A stretch of DNA of 7,309 bases from Bacillota bacterium (GCA_017398165.1 JAFQHB010000163.1:1-7309); one strand, 5' to 3'; shown: positions 1 through 5,975, numbered from the stretch's first letter. Translations and numbers: made by a program. The notes: generated by a model from the letters alone, not told the origin.

Positions 1-1609
1 CGCCCGGAGGCATCATAGGCATACCGGGGTTCTCCTGCGGAATGTCAGCTACCAGAGCCTCGGTGGTCAGCAGCATCGAAGCAACGGATGCAGCGTGGGT
101 CAGAGAGGAACGAACTACCTTTACAGGGTCAACGATACCGGCAGCTACCATATCCTCAAACTTGCCGCTGGCAGCGTTGAAGCCGATACCTGCGGGAGCC
201 TCTTTCACTTTCTCTACGATAACAGCACCTTCCAGACCAGCGTTGGTAGCGATCTGTTTTACGGGAGCTTCCAGAGCCTTCTTGATGATGGTCATACCGG
301 TTCTCTCGTCGCCCTCAGCCTCAGCAGCCAGAGCTTCCAGCTTGGCAATAGCCTTGATCAGCACGGTGCCACCGCCGGCAACGTAGCCTTCCTCAACAGC
401 AGCGCGGGTAGCGTTCAGAGCGTCCTCGATACGCAGCTTCTTCTCTTTCAGTTCGGTCTTGGTAGCAGCGCCAACACGGATAACAGCAACACCGCCTGCC
501 AGTTTGGCCAGACGCTCCTGCAGCTTCTCGCGGTCAAAGTCAGAGGTAGTCTCTGCGATCTGAGCGCGGATCTGGTTGATACGGCTGTTGATAGCATCGC
601 CGTCGCCCATACCGCCAACGATGGTGGTGTTGTCCTTGGTGATGCGTACCTGGCGTGCGCGACCCAGCATATTCAGGGTCATATTGTCCAGCTTGATACC
701 CAGTTCTTCGGAAACGATGGTACCGCCGGTCAGGATAGCAATATCCTGCAGCATAGCTTTCTTGCGGTCGCCAAAGCCGGGAGCCTTGACAGCTACGCAG
801 GTAAAGGTACCACGCATTTTGTTGACGATCAGAGTAGCAGCAGCCTCGCCCTCAACATCATCGGCGATCAGCAGCAGCTGCTTGCCGGCCTGCATTACTC
901 TCTCCAGTACCGGCAGCATTTCCTGGATGGTAGCGATCTTCTTCTCGATCAGCAGGATCAGCGGGTCGTCCAGTACGGCTTCCATTTTATCGGTATCGGT
1001 TACCATATAGGGGCTGATGTAACCGCGATCAAACTGCATACCCTCTACAACGTCGCAGCAGGTCTCGAAAGTCTGGCTGTCCTCAACGGTGATAACGCCG
1101 TCTTTGCCGACTTTCTCCATAGCGTCAGCGATCAGCTCGCCGATCTCAGTGTCGTTAGCGGATACAGAAGCGATCTGTGCGATAGCTTCTTTGCTCTCTA
1201 CCTGCAGAGCAGCCTCTTTGACGCTCTCTACGGTAGCAGCTACGGCCTTGTCAATACCGCGCTTCAGGGCGATCGGGTTAGCACCGGCAGTTACGTTCTT
1301 GATGCCCTCGCCGATGATAGCCTGAGCCAGTACGCAAGCCGAGGTGGTGCCGTCACCGGCAACATCGTTGGTCTTGGTAGCTACTTCTTTTACCAGCTGT
1401 GCGCCCATATTCTCGGTAGCATCCTCCATCTCGATCTCCTTGGCGATGGTAACACCGTCGTTGGTGATCAGCGGAGAGCCGAATTTACGCTCCAAAATTA
1501 CGTTTCTGCCCTTGGGTCCGAGGGTTACTTTGACTGCATCAGCCAGAGCGTCAACGCCTCTCTGCAGAGCATAACGTGCATCTTCTTTGAAAATGATCTG
1601 TTTAGCCAT
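1..1609 (-). CDS. groEL: Chaperonin GroEL (60 kDa), 3' end cut off by window edge
   Basis: This is the large chaperonin subunit, which forms the double-ring ATP-driven folding chamber in the cytoplasm with GroES as lid. Read from the ATG at 1609 there are 536 codons before the window edge, against about 540-548 residues in the family, so only the C-terminal tail is missing; the visible end is already the Pro/Met-rich tail (NPGMPMMPPG). Clear family landmarks are LGPKGRNV (about 30-37), TNDGVTIAKEI (49-59), the ATPase loop AGDGTT with Asp86, VEGMQFDRGY (188-197), VKAPGFGDR (274-282), and IEDALNATRAAVEEG (394-408) with the catalytic Asp396. It is the second gene of the groES-groEL operon, 91 nt after groES, with its own GGAGG site (1621-1625) 11 nt before the ATG. 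Expression should follow the CIRCE-controlled promoter at 2111-2139. Unusual features are Cys92 next to the ATPase loop and a Cys184-Cys185 pair. Identity is certain. Confidence 0.98.
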   Translation of the reverse strand, partial: MAKQIIFKEDARYALQRGVDALADAVKVTLGPKGRNVILERKFGSPLITNDGVTIAKEIEMEDATENMGAQLVKEVATKTNDVAGDGTTSACVLAQAIIGEGIKNVTAGANPIALKRGIDKAVAATVESVKEAALQVESKEAIAQIASVSANDTEIGELIADAMEKVGKDGVITVEDSQTFETCCDVVEGMQFDRGYISPYMVTDTDKMEAVLDDPLILLIEKKIATIQEMLPVLERVMQAGKQLLLIADDVEGEAAATLIVNKMRGTFTCVAVKAPGFGDRKKAMLQDIAILTGGTIVSEELGIKLDNMTLNMLGRARQVRITKDNTTIVGGMGDGDAINSRINQIRAQIAETTSDFDREKLQERLAKLAGGVAVIRVGAATKTELKEKKLRIEDALNATRAAVEEGYVAGGGTVLIKAIAKLEALAAEAEGDERTGMTIIKKALEAPVKQIATNAGLEGAVIVEKVKEAPAGIGFNAASGKFEDMVAAGIVDPVKVVRSSLTHAASVASMLLTTEALVADIPQENPGMPMMPPG

Positions 1610-1700
1610 TTCTTAATATTCCTCCAGTTTTCTCGATTAAATTACTGCAAATTCGATCTTCTGTCACGATCTTTTACCGGGACTTTTCTATCCGCGCCGA

Positions 1701-1991
1701 TTACTCGATAACGCAGAGAATGTCGCGCTCGCCGTTGACGATCAGATAGTCAACGCCTTCCTGCTTGACATTGGTGCCGACAAATTTGGCAAAAACTACC
1801 ATATCGCCGACTTTTACTTCCAGCGGTACACGGTTGCCGTTAGCATCCATACGGCCGGGGCCGACTGCCACAACCTCACCCTCAATGGGCTTCTCCTGTG
1901 CGCTGTCGGGCAGCAAAATACCGCTCTGGGTCTTCACTTCCTTCTCCATAGGCTTGATGACTACGCGTTCACCAATAGGTCTGATGTGCAT
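1701..1991 (-). CDS. groES: Co-chaperonin GroES (10 kDa)
   Basis: This is the heptameric lid of the GroEL folding chamber, complete at 96 residues, the usual length. It begins with the family N-terminus MHIRPIGERVVIKP. The mobile loop is the segment around KEVKTQSGILLPDSAQEKP (about 18-36), which carries the Ser-Gly-Ile-Leu-Leu contact to GroEL. It continues with GEVVAVGPGR (38-47) and ends with the typical VNGERDILCVIE. The start is fixed by a near-perfect Shine-Dalgarno AAGGAGGT at 1998-2005, six bases before the ATG. It is the first gene of the operon, with groEL following. The promoter at 2111-2139 and the CIRCE element at 2069-2095 lie directly upstream, so it should be heat-inducible through the HrcA repressor. 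HrcA itself is not in the window. Confidence 0.98.
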   Translation of the reverse strand: MHIRPIGERVVIKPMEKEVKTQSGILLPDSAQEKPIEGEVVAVGPGRMDANGNRVPLEVKVGDMVVFAKFVGTNVKQEGVDYLIVNGERDILCVIE

Positions 1992-2068
1992 GATGTTACC
2001 TCCTTAAAGCTCTTCGGTATAATGAATTTTATCTTGTGATCTTTCCCTGTCCTCAGCCCCAGGGGCTG

Positions 2069-2095
2069 TTAGCACTCAAGCAAACTGAGTGCTAA
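2069..2095 (-). promoter_or_regulatory. CIRCE operator (HrcA binding site) of groES-groEL
   Basis: This is a perfect inverted repeat, TTAGCACTC-N9-GAGTGCTAA, identical to the CIRCE consensus. It lies 77 bp upstream of the groES start and, judging from the best promoter match, a few bases downstream of the transcription start. CIRCE is known as the binding site of the heat-shock repressor HrcA, and the DNA repeat is also present in the 5' end of the mRNA. Both arms match without a mismatch. Confidence 0.97.
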
Positions 2096-2110
2096 AATTG
2101 AAACACCTAT

Positions 2111-2139
2111 ATAATAGTCAATTCCTCCCGGCGATGCAA
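2111..2139 (-). promoter_or_regulatory. Sigma-A promoter of groES-groEL
   Basis: On the minus strand TTGCAT (2134-2139) and TATTAT (2111-2116) are separated by exactly 17 bp. Transcription would start near 2104, just before the CIRCE arms, which is the usual arrangement for repression by HrcA. A second, weaker reading, TTGACT (2116-2121) with ATTTTA (2093-2098), also has a 17-bp spacer and would put CIRCE across the -10 region and the start site. Either way CIRCE controls it. Confidence 0.75.
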
Positions 2140-2260
2140 CTTGGAAATTTTATCATTTATTGCCTCTTTCAGCCTTAATCATCAAAATAGATGGTTTATA
2201 ATACCACTGGCTCAGTTTTTCATTATCTTGCAGATTTTACCTGCATCCCATAGAAATCTC

Positions 2261-2289
2261 TTGATTTTTCAGCCGCACAATGATATTAT
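2261..2289 (+). promoter_or_regulatory. Sigma-A promoter of cysE
   Basis: TTGATT (2261-2266) and TATTAT (2284-2289) are separated by 17 bp, a strong match to the housekeeping consensus in an AT-rich setting. Transcription would begin near 2296, which leaves a leader of about 200 nt before the cysE start. No better match lies closer to the gene: TATAAT at 2378-2383 and 2415-2420 have no -35 box at a suitable distance. Confidence 0.65.
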
Positions 2290-2295
2290 AATTAC

Positions 2296-2496
2296 TTAAT
2301 AACCGTATTATTACAGAATTTTAAGCATCTTTCCCCCTGTTGGCACACACGGCGGCACCCATACGGCACGTCCGCCATATAATGCAGCAGGGAAGGCTGC
2401 CTGCCGGCTTCCTATATAATAATGAAGCACATCCACAGGCAGCAGCTCCAAAAATACATTTGATAAAATTCACTTTATCACGAAAGGACACACATC
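2296..2496 (+). promoter_or_regulatory. Long cysE 5' leader with competing hairpins
   Basis: The predicted leader holds several inverted repeats. GGCGG (2351-2355) pairs with CCGCC (2372-2376). GCAGC (2384-2388) pairs with GCTGC (2396-2400). GGAAG (2391-2395) pairs with CTTCC (2408-2412). GCTGCCTG (2396-2403) pairs with CAGGCAGC (2436-2443), eight perfect pairs around a 32-nt loop. The second and fourth pairings use the same bases, so they exclude each other. I see no T-box signature (AGGGTGG...CCGCG) and no hairpin followed by a U-run, so if this is regulatory it is not a classical Cys T-box and not an obvious attenuator. Function is inferred only from length and structure. Confidence 0.35.
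2461..2480 (+). repeat. Perfect palindrome TGATAAA-N6-TTTATCA beside the cysE ribosome binding site
   Basis: Seven-base arms, TGATAAA (2461-2467) and TTTATCA (2474-2480), match perfectly around a 6-bp spacer. The palindrome ends two bases before the Shine-Dalgarno AAAGGA (2483-2488), which sits 8 bases before the cysE ATG. It could be a repressor operator within the transcribed leader, or an RNA hairpin that limits access to the ribosome binding site. I do not recognise the motif as that of a particular regulator. Confidence 0.5.
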
Positions 2497-3138
2497 ATGG
2501 GTTTTTGGGAAGACGCCAAATACATAGCCTCGCAGGATCCCGCCGCTACCGGCCCCTGGCAGGTATTCTTTATGTATCCCGGCTATCACGCCGTGCGCTG
2601 GCACCGCATCTCGCACTGGCTGCACACACACGGTATGCGTACACTGGCACGCGCTATCTCGCAATTCAGCCGTTTCCTCACAGGTATTGAGATCCACCCC
2701 GGTGCCGTCATCGGCAAATGCCTGTTCATTGATCACGGTATGGGCATCGTCATCGGCGAGACTGCCGAGATCGGCGATTACTGCAATCTCTATCACGGTG
2801 TCACTCTGGGTGGTACCGGCATGGATAAGGGCAAACGCCACCCCACCCTGGGTAATCACGTACTGGTGGGTGCCGGTGCCAAGATACTCGGCCCGTTCAA
2901 GGTCGGCGATAACGCCCGCATCGGCGGCAACGCCGTAGTGCTGAAAGAAGTCCCCCCCAATGCCACGGTAGTCGGCGTCCCCGGCGCGATAGTCCCGCCC
3001 AAGGACAGCCAGCCCGATCACCGCAGCTGGGAGCTGGATCAGATCTCGATGCCCGATCCCATCCAGCAGGAGATCGACCAACTGCAGGATAAGCTCAACG
3101 AGCTCACCAAAATACTGCAGGAGATCAACCGCAAATAA
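2497..3138 (+). CDS. cysE: Serine O-acetyltransferase (SAT)
   Basis: This enzyme transfers acetyl from acetyl-CoA to L-serine to give O-acetylserine, the precursor used with sulfide for cysteine synthesis. The protein has 213 residues, the short Firmicutes-type SAT, and lacks the longer N-terminal extension of the E. coli enzyme. An N-terminal helical part (1-60, with FFMYPGYHAVRWHRISHWL at 24-42) is followed by the left-handed parallel beta-helix of hexapeptide repeats from about 62. Diagnostic motifs are IEIHPGAVIG (64-73), the active-site DHGMGIVIGETA (79-90) with Asp79-His80, LYHGVTLGGTG (98-108), VGAGAKILG (124-132) and VPPNATVVGVPG (152-163). The tail from about 186 to 213 is predicted helical with heptad-like Leu/Ile spacing, probably for oligomer contacts. 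The start is supported by AAAGGA 8 nt upstream. It stands alone, with its own promoter, a long leader and a strong terminator; no cysK follows in the window. Confidence 0.95.
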   Translation: MGFWEDAKYIASQDPAATGPWQVFFMYPGYHAVRWHRISHWLHTHGMRTLARAISQFSRFLTGIEIHPGAVIGKCLFIDHGMGIVIGETAEIGDYCNLYHGVTLGGTGMDKGKRHPTLGNHVLVGAGAKILGPFKVGDNARIGGNAVVLKEVPPNATVVGVPGAIVPPKDSQPDHRSWELDQISMPDPIQQEIDQLQDKLNELTKILQEINRK

Positions 3139-3145
3139 CCAACAC

Positions 3146-3189
3146 AAATCCCCCCGGGGCAGCCAGGCAACTGCTCTGGGGGGATTTTT
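3146..3189 (+). terminator. Strong intrinsic terminator after cysE, probably bidirectional
   Basis: The outer stem pairs AAATCCCCCC (3146-3155) with GGGGGGATTT (3178-3187). It continues without a break as GGGGCAG (3156-3162) against CTGCTCT (3171-3177) with two G-U pairs, which leaves an 8-nt loop and ends in a T5 run. It starts 8 bp after the cysE stop. The A-run at its left foot gives a weaker U-tract on the other strand, so it may also end transcripts of the convergent operon whose last gene stops at 3258. Confidence 0.92.
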
Positions 3190-3257
3190 CTGTTTGCGGA
3201 TAAACTTATACCCAAACCATACCAACCGGCGGTCAGCAATTCAGTTTGTCATACGGC

Positions 3258-3647
3258 TCAATGCCTGATCGGCTGCCAGATACCGTCCTCATCTTTAATA
3301 AGTAACGCTTCATAACAGCTCTCGTTGCGATATATCACAATCTCGTTGATATCATCATCCAGCGGCAGCACAAAGCGCGATTTGGCACCGATATCTCCGT
3401 TGATGCCGCCAAACGCCCGGTAAAAATCAACGTACATTCGGCCGTCCATCCGGCTTGAGGAATCCGCCTTGCGGACGTACCCGGCCGAAACAGATACCCC
3501 GACATCCAAAGTGATCTCGCTGCCATCCTCCGACACACTGTAGTCGGCCACATATACTGAGCCGGTTTTCATAAACCCGATGCCAAAGAAATATGTCAGA
3601 TACAAACCCAAAAGCACCAACAAAACGATCAGCAGCTTCTTCTTCAT
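3258..3647 (-). CDS. Small membrane-anchored protein of unknown function
   Basis: I do not recognise a named family. The product has 129 residues. A Lys-rich start (MKKK) and one hydrophobic segment (about 5-24, LLIVLLVLLGLYLTYFFG) make it a signal anchor or uncleaved signal peptide; there is no lipobox cysteine. The rest (30-129) is hydrophilic and mostly beta-like, with an SVYVADYSVSEDGSEITL opening, a central AFGGINGDIGAK, and a C-terminal YRNESCYEALLIKDEDGIWQPI. It is therefore most likely an extracytoplasmic beta-rich domain facing the envelope. The ATG at 3647 is preferred because GAGGTG (3654-3659) lies six bases before it; an upstream in-frame GTG at 3656 overlaps that site. It is last in the operon, 49 nt after the nif3-like gene. 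Expression is likely from the operon, although a local promoter is not excluded. Confidence 0.85.
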   Translation of the reverse strand: MKKKLLIVLLVLLGLYLTYFFGIGFMKTGSVYVADYSVSEDGSEITLDVGVSVSAGYVRKADSSSRMDGRMYVDFYRAFGGINGDIGAKSRFVLPLDDDINEIVIYRNESCYEALLIKDEDGIWQPIRH

Positions 3648-3696
3648 ACCCAACACCTCACTATCACTTACTATTTATTATCATACTGCCGCAACC

Positions 3697-4500
3697 TCAC
3701 ATCCGTCCGTCAGCCCCATAAAACTGCCAGCTGTCACCAACGCCGGTATAGCAGACCTCCAGCCCGGGCAGTGCCGCCGCCAGACGCTCACCCAGCCGCC
3801 GGATACCGATGACCTCGGTCGCATAGTGAGTACCATCCAGCACCGCAAAGCCACTGTGCGCCGCCTGCAACCCCTCGTGATGCTTGCCATCTGCCGAGAC
3901 CAGAGCATCACAGCCCGCCGCGGCAGCCTGCGGCCAAAAATCCATCCCGGCGCCGCCGCACACCGCTATCCTCCGGTATTGCCGCCCACGCACCAGCCCG
4001 GCCGCCCGCACCACCGGCAGACCCAAACGCTCACGCACCAGCCCGGCCAGCTCATCGCCGCCCAGACTCTCCGCCAGATCACCCGCCAGCAGCAATATCT
4101 CAGCCCCCTGCTCCGGCGAGAGCAGCGGCCGCACGTTCTGCAGCCCCATCGCCTCACACAGCGCATAATTGATGCCGCCCTCAGCATTATCCCAGTTGGT
4201 ATGTGCCGCCATAGCCGCCATATCGTGCCGCACCAGCCAATATATCAGATCACTCTCATACCGCCCGGCCACCACATTCTTCTGCCCGCGGAAAATAAAC
4301 GGATGGTGCGAAATTACCAACCGGCAGCCTCGCTCAGCCGCTTCCTCCAATACCGGCAGCGTGATATCCAGTGCCACCATCACACGCCCGCACGGCGCAT
4401 CCGGCTCGCCCACCAGCAGCCCTGGGTTATCCCAAGGCGCAGCCAGCCCCGGCGGTGCAATACCCGCCACCGCAGCCACAATATCGCTGACTTTCAGCAT
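3697..4500 (-). CDS. Nif3-like dinuclear metal centre protein (DUF34/YqfO family)
   Basis: This is a member of the NIF3/DUF34 family, cytoplasmic toroidal proteins that bind two metal ions; the biochemical role is still unsettled (a GTP cyclohydrolase I type 2 label is common but poorly supported). It has 267 residues. Metal-ligand positions are all present: SHHPFIF (His65-His66), HTNWD (His100, Asp104) and GTHYATE (His225, Glu229). Other family marks are PWDNPGLLVG (22-31), AVCGGAGMDF (179-188) and DALVSADGKHHE (198-209). The length shows that the PII/CutA-like insert found in longer homologues such as B. subtilis YqfO is absent. The start is the ATG at 4500, with GAGGTG at 4506-4511; an in-frame GTG at 4506 lies within that site. 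It follows trmK by 63 nt, the usual pairing in Firmicutes. Confidence 0.95.
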   Translation of the reverse strand: MLKVSDIVAAVAGIAPPGLAAPWDNPGLLVGEPDAPCGRVMVALDITLPVLEEAAERGCRLVISHHPFIFRGQKNVVAGRYESDLIYWLVRHDMAAMAAHTNWDNAEGGINYALCEAMGLQNVRPLLSPEQGAEILLLAGDLAESLGGDELAGLVRERLGLPVVRAAGLVRGRQYRRIAVCGGAGMDFWPQAAAAGCDALVSADGKHHEGLQAAHSGFAVLDGTHYATEVIGIRRLGERLAAALPGLEVCYTGVGDSWQFYGADGRM

Positions 4501-4563
4501 ACGCACACCTCATTCACAGCACCAATTTACAGCGCACAAATTCATACCGCAATTTTGGACCGA

Positions 4564-5274
4564 TTATTTTCCGACCCGCTGCCGCTGCAGCTCGATGACC
4601 TCGGCCACCCGCGCGATCTCACCCTGCAGCTGTTCTTTCCGCCGCAGCGATTCCTCGCTGTTATTCGCCGCCATAGATTCCAGCAGACGCGTCAGATCAG
4701 CCTGCCGCAGCAGCAGGAAATCCTCCAGCAGCGGATGTCCCTCAGCCAGGAGCAGCGGCCCAAACTCCGCTTCTTCTTCCGAAAGTGCCATCTCACCCGG
4801 CTCGGCCACGATTATCTCATAATAAAACCCATCGTCCTCGGCCAGATCCTCGGCCACGATGCGCCATCCGTTCTCCACCAGGAAATTACGCACTGCCGGC
4901 ACGTTGCGCTGGGGCTGCAGCACCAGCCGCTTCAGGCTGCGTGCCACCGGCATACCCTCGGCCAGAATATCCCGGATAGCCATACCGCCCATCCCGGCGA
5001 TGCACACTACGTCCACCTCTGCCGGCTGCAGCACTGCCAGACCATCCCCCAGGCGCAGATCGATCTGCGTATCCAGCGAAAGCAGCGATACCAGCTGCCC
5101 GGCCGCCGCCAGCGGCCCCTTGCCGCGATCCGTTGCGATCACCCGCGGCGAGAGATCATTCACCACCAGATACACCGGCAAATACCCGTGATCGGTACCG
5201 ATATCCGCCACTCTGGCGCCCGGCGTCACATATTTGGCCACCGCCTGCAGGCGATTCGAAAGCTTTATCCTCAT
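4564..5274 (-). CDS. trmK: tRNA (adenine(22)-N1)-methyltransferase
   Basis: This SAM-dependent enzyme methylates N1 of adenine 22 in the D-loop/stem of certain tRNAs. The 236 residues match the family length. An N-terminal Rossmann domain carries LSNRLQAVAKYV (5-16), the SAM-binding DIGTDHGYLPVYL (24-36), DGLAVLQP (77-84) and CIAGMGGMAI (91-100), then LQPQRNVPAVRNFL (119-132) and the GFYYEIIVAE strand (149-158). The C-terminal part (about 160-236) is Glu/Leu/Arg-rich and helical, typical of the TrmK coiled-coil domain. The ATG at 5274 begins the conserved MRIKLSNRL. Its ribosome site is weak (a GGTG about 7 nt upstream within AGGGATGGTG). It lies upstream of the nif3-like gene and downstream of a small membrane protein gene. 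In many Firmicutes it sits next to rpoD (sigA), but here no sigma gene is visible. Confidence 0.95.
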   Translation of the reverse strand: MRIKLSNRLQAVAKYVTPGARVADIGTDHGYLPVYLVVNDLSPRVIATDRGKGPLAAAGQLVSLLSLDTQIDLRLGDGLAVLQPAEVDVVCIAGMGGMAIRDILAEGMPVARSLKRLVLQPQRNVPAVRNFLVENGWRIVAEDLAEDDGFYYEIIVAEPGEMALSEEEAEFGPLLLAEGHPLLEDFLLLRQADLTRLLESMAANNSEESLRRKEQLQGEIARVAEVIELQRQRVGK

Positions 5275-5331
5275 AAAAATACACCATCCCTAACCGGCAG
5301 GCCGCGCAGCACTGCCCAAACTTGTCCCATC

Positions 5332-5360
5332 ATTATAATTACAACCATTTTTACCAAAAA
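5332..5360 (-). promoter_or_regulatory. Possible internal promoter before trmK
   Basis: The 111-nt gap before trmK is AT-rich in its middle and contains a perfect -10 TATAAT (5332-5337) on the minus strand. The matching -35 at 17 bp is a weak TTTTTG (5355-5360). It could give trmK a separate start, since no terminator is visible between the small membrane protein gene and trmK. The evidence is one good box only. Confidence 0.3.
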
Positions 5361-5385
5361 TATGCACCCACCGGACAAATAATTT

Positions 5386-5709
5386 TTATCGCCCCGGCCA
5401 ACGCCCCAGCAGATTCCCCACCAGCGCCAATACCGCATAAACGGGAGCATACACCCAGGCCGCCGCATTATATACCAGCACCGACAGCACCCACAATACC
5501 GCCGCCAGCCACGGCAGCAGCGGCTCCACCCCAACACGCCAACCGTGCCACGCCGATACCGCCACACATACCAACGGCATCACCACCGTAAAAACCAGCA
5601 GCGTCGAATCAATATCCGCCATCAGCAGCGGCAGCATATAAAAATCCACCAGCATTACCGCCAGCCAGGGCGTCAGTCCCCGCCGTCTGTTCTCATCCAT
5701 TCGCACCAT
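5386..5709 (-). CDS. Small multi-pass membrane protein of unknown function
   Basis: I cannot name a family. The 107 residues start with a short basic, hydrophilic stretch (MVRMDENRRRG), followed by about four hydrophobic segments at roughly 14-31, 36-55, 66-82 and 85-102. A short loop (about 55-63, WHGWRVGVE) separates the middle segments, and the C-terminus is basic (GRWPGR). Trp is frequent near the ends of the helices. The topology suggests both ends in the cytoplasm. The start at 5709 was chosen because GGGGTG (5716-5721) lies six bases upstream; ATG 5715 and GTG 5718 touch or overlap that site, and ATG 5700 would be too far from it. It is first in the operon leading to trmK and the Nif3-like gene, behind a promoter with a perfect extended -10. 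It may be chromosomal housekeeping baggage rather than a functional partner of trmK. Confidence 0.75.
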   Translation of the reverse strand: MVRMDENRRRGLTPWLAVMLVDFYMLPLLMADIDSTLLVFTVVMPLVCVAVSAWHGWRVGVEPLLPWLAAVLWVLSVLVYNAAAWVYAPVYAVLALVGNLLGRWPGR

Positions 5710-5814
5710 ACACATCACCCCGTGCCGCTATTTTTCCCTGTTTCGCCCCTTTTATCACTCCGCCGACCGGCAGGTTTTTTCAGTGCATATGCGGCGCACT
5801 CACCTATACACCCA

Positions 5815-5844
5815 ATTATATCACAATAACAACGGCCGTGCCAC
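5815..5844 (-). promoter_or_regulatory. Extended -10 promoter of the membrane protein-trmK-nif3 operon
   Basis: A perfect TATAAT (5815-5820, minus strand) is preceded by TG at the extended -10 position (TGATATAAT). A -35-like GTGGCA (5839-5844) lies 18 bp further upstream and matches the consensus at four of six positions. Transcription would start near 5808, leaving about 100 nt to the ATG at 5709. Confidence 0.6.
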
Positions 5845-5898
5845 CTGTCGGCATATTATCCTTAGTTTTTCTACTCGACCCCCGGTACCCAATCAGGC

Positions 5899-5922
5899 AA
5901 AAACGCCCACTTTGGCGGGTGT
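5899..5922 (-). terminator. Intrinsic terminator on the minus strand, second of a tandem pair
   Basis: On the minus strand ACACCC (5917-5922) pairs with GGGCGT (5903-5908), including one G-U pair, around an 8-nt loop, and a run of five T follows (5899-5903). An alternative register pairs CGCC with GGCG. It stands about 14 bp beyond the palindromic terminator at 5936 and would stop any read-through from the merR-type gene before it enters the operon promoter. Confidence 0.6.
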
Positions 5923-5935
5923 CCGTAAAACTATT

Positions 5936-5973
5936 AAACCTCCCTATGAAATTTTCATAGGGAGGTTTTTATT
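5936..5973 (-). terminator. Bidirectional intrinsic terminator with 16-bp perfect arms
   Basis: AAACCTCCCTATGAAA (5936-5951) and its exact reverse complement (5953-5968) are separated by one base, so the folded RNA is a long hairpin with a small A/U loop. A T-rich tail follows on the plus strand (5966-5973), and the A-run at the left foot gives a U-run on the minus strand. The only gene reading toward it is the merR-type gene to its right, so it most likely ends that transcript. Confidence 0.85.
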
Positions 5974-5975
5974 TA

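Larger units (their letters stand above)
2140..2496. other. Divergent intergenic region between groES-groEL and cysE
   Basis: There is no believable gene here. The left half (2140-2340) is AT-rich and holds the cysE promoter; the right half (2341-2460) is GC-rich with several inverted repeats and forms the cysE leader. A small dyad, TGCAG-N7-CTGCA, lies near 2229-2245. Open reading frames that cross this stretch lack a ribosome binding site and end inside cysE in another frame. Confidence 0.7.

Noticed and set aside
1610..1700. Regulatory RNA structure in the groES-groEL gap
   Set aside because: Only a short GATC...GATC repeat is visible around the repeated AGATCG, with no stable stem or terminator. 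This is an ordinary intercistronic spacer.
95..1711. A 538-codon open frame on the plus strand covering the whole of groEL
   Set aside because: It is exactly antisense to a highly conserved gene, has no ribosome site or promoter, and its translation is low-complexity Ser/Leu/Asp/Gly. Such long antisense frames arise from the codon bias of well-expressed GC-rich genes.
2296..2496. Cysteine T-box riboswitch
   Set aside because: The leader length is suitable, but the conserved AGGGTGG...CCGCG antiterminator sequence and a terminator with a U-run are both missing.
2340..2690. A plus-strand frame through the cysE leader into cysE
   Set aside because: It has no Shine-Dalgarno sequence and overlaps cysE by nearly 200 bp in another frame. 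A 13-codon frame at 2422 (MKHIHRQQLQKYI) was also considered as a leader peptide, but it has no ribosome site and no cysteine or serine codons.
2470..3225. A 251-codon minus-strand frame opposite cysE
   Set aside because: It is the mirror of cysE, crosses the cysE terminator, has no ribosome binding site, and matches no protein pattern.
3580..5382. A 600-codon open frame on the plus strand
   Set aside because: It runs antisense to three real genes (small anchored protein, Nif3-like, trmK), and its product is an implausible His/Arg/Gln/Pro-rich chain. The opposite strand has conserved catalytic motifs throughout.
5762..5780. Plus-strand terminator-like hairpin with T6
   Set aside because: The stem (CCGCC...GGCAGG) is short and bulged, and no plus-strand gene lies upstream of it. 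It lies in the leader of the minus-strand operon.
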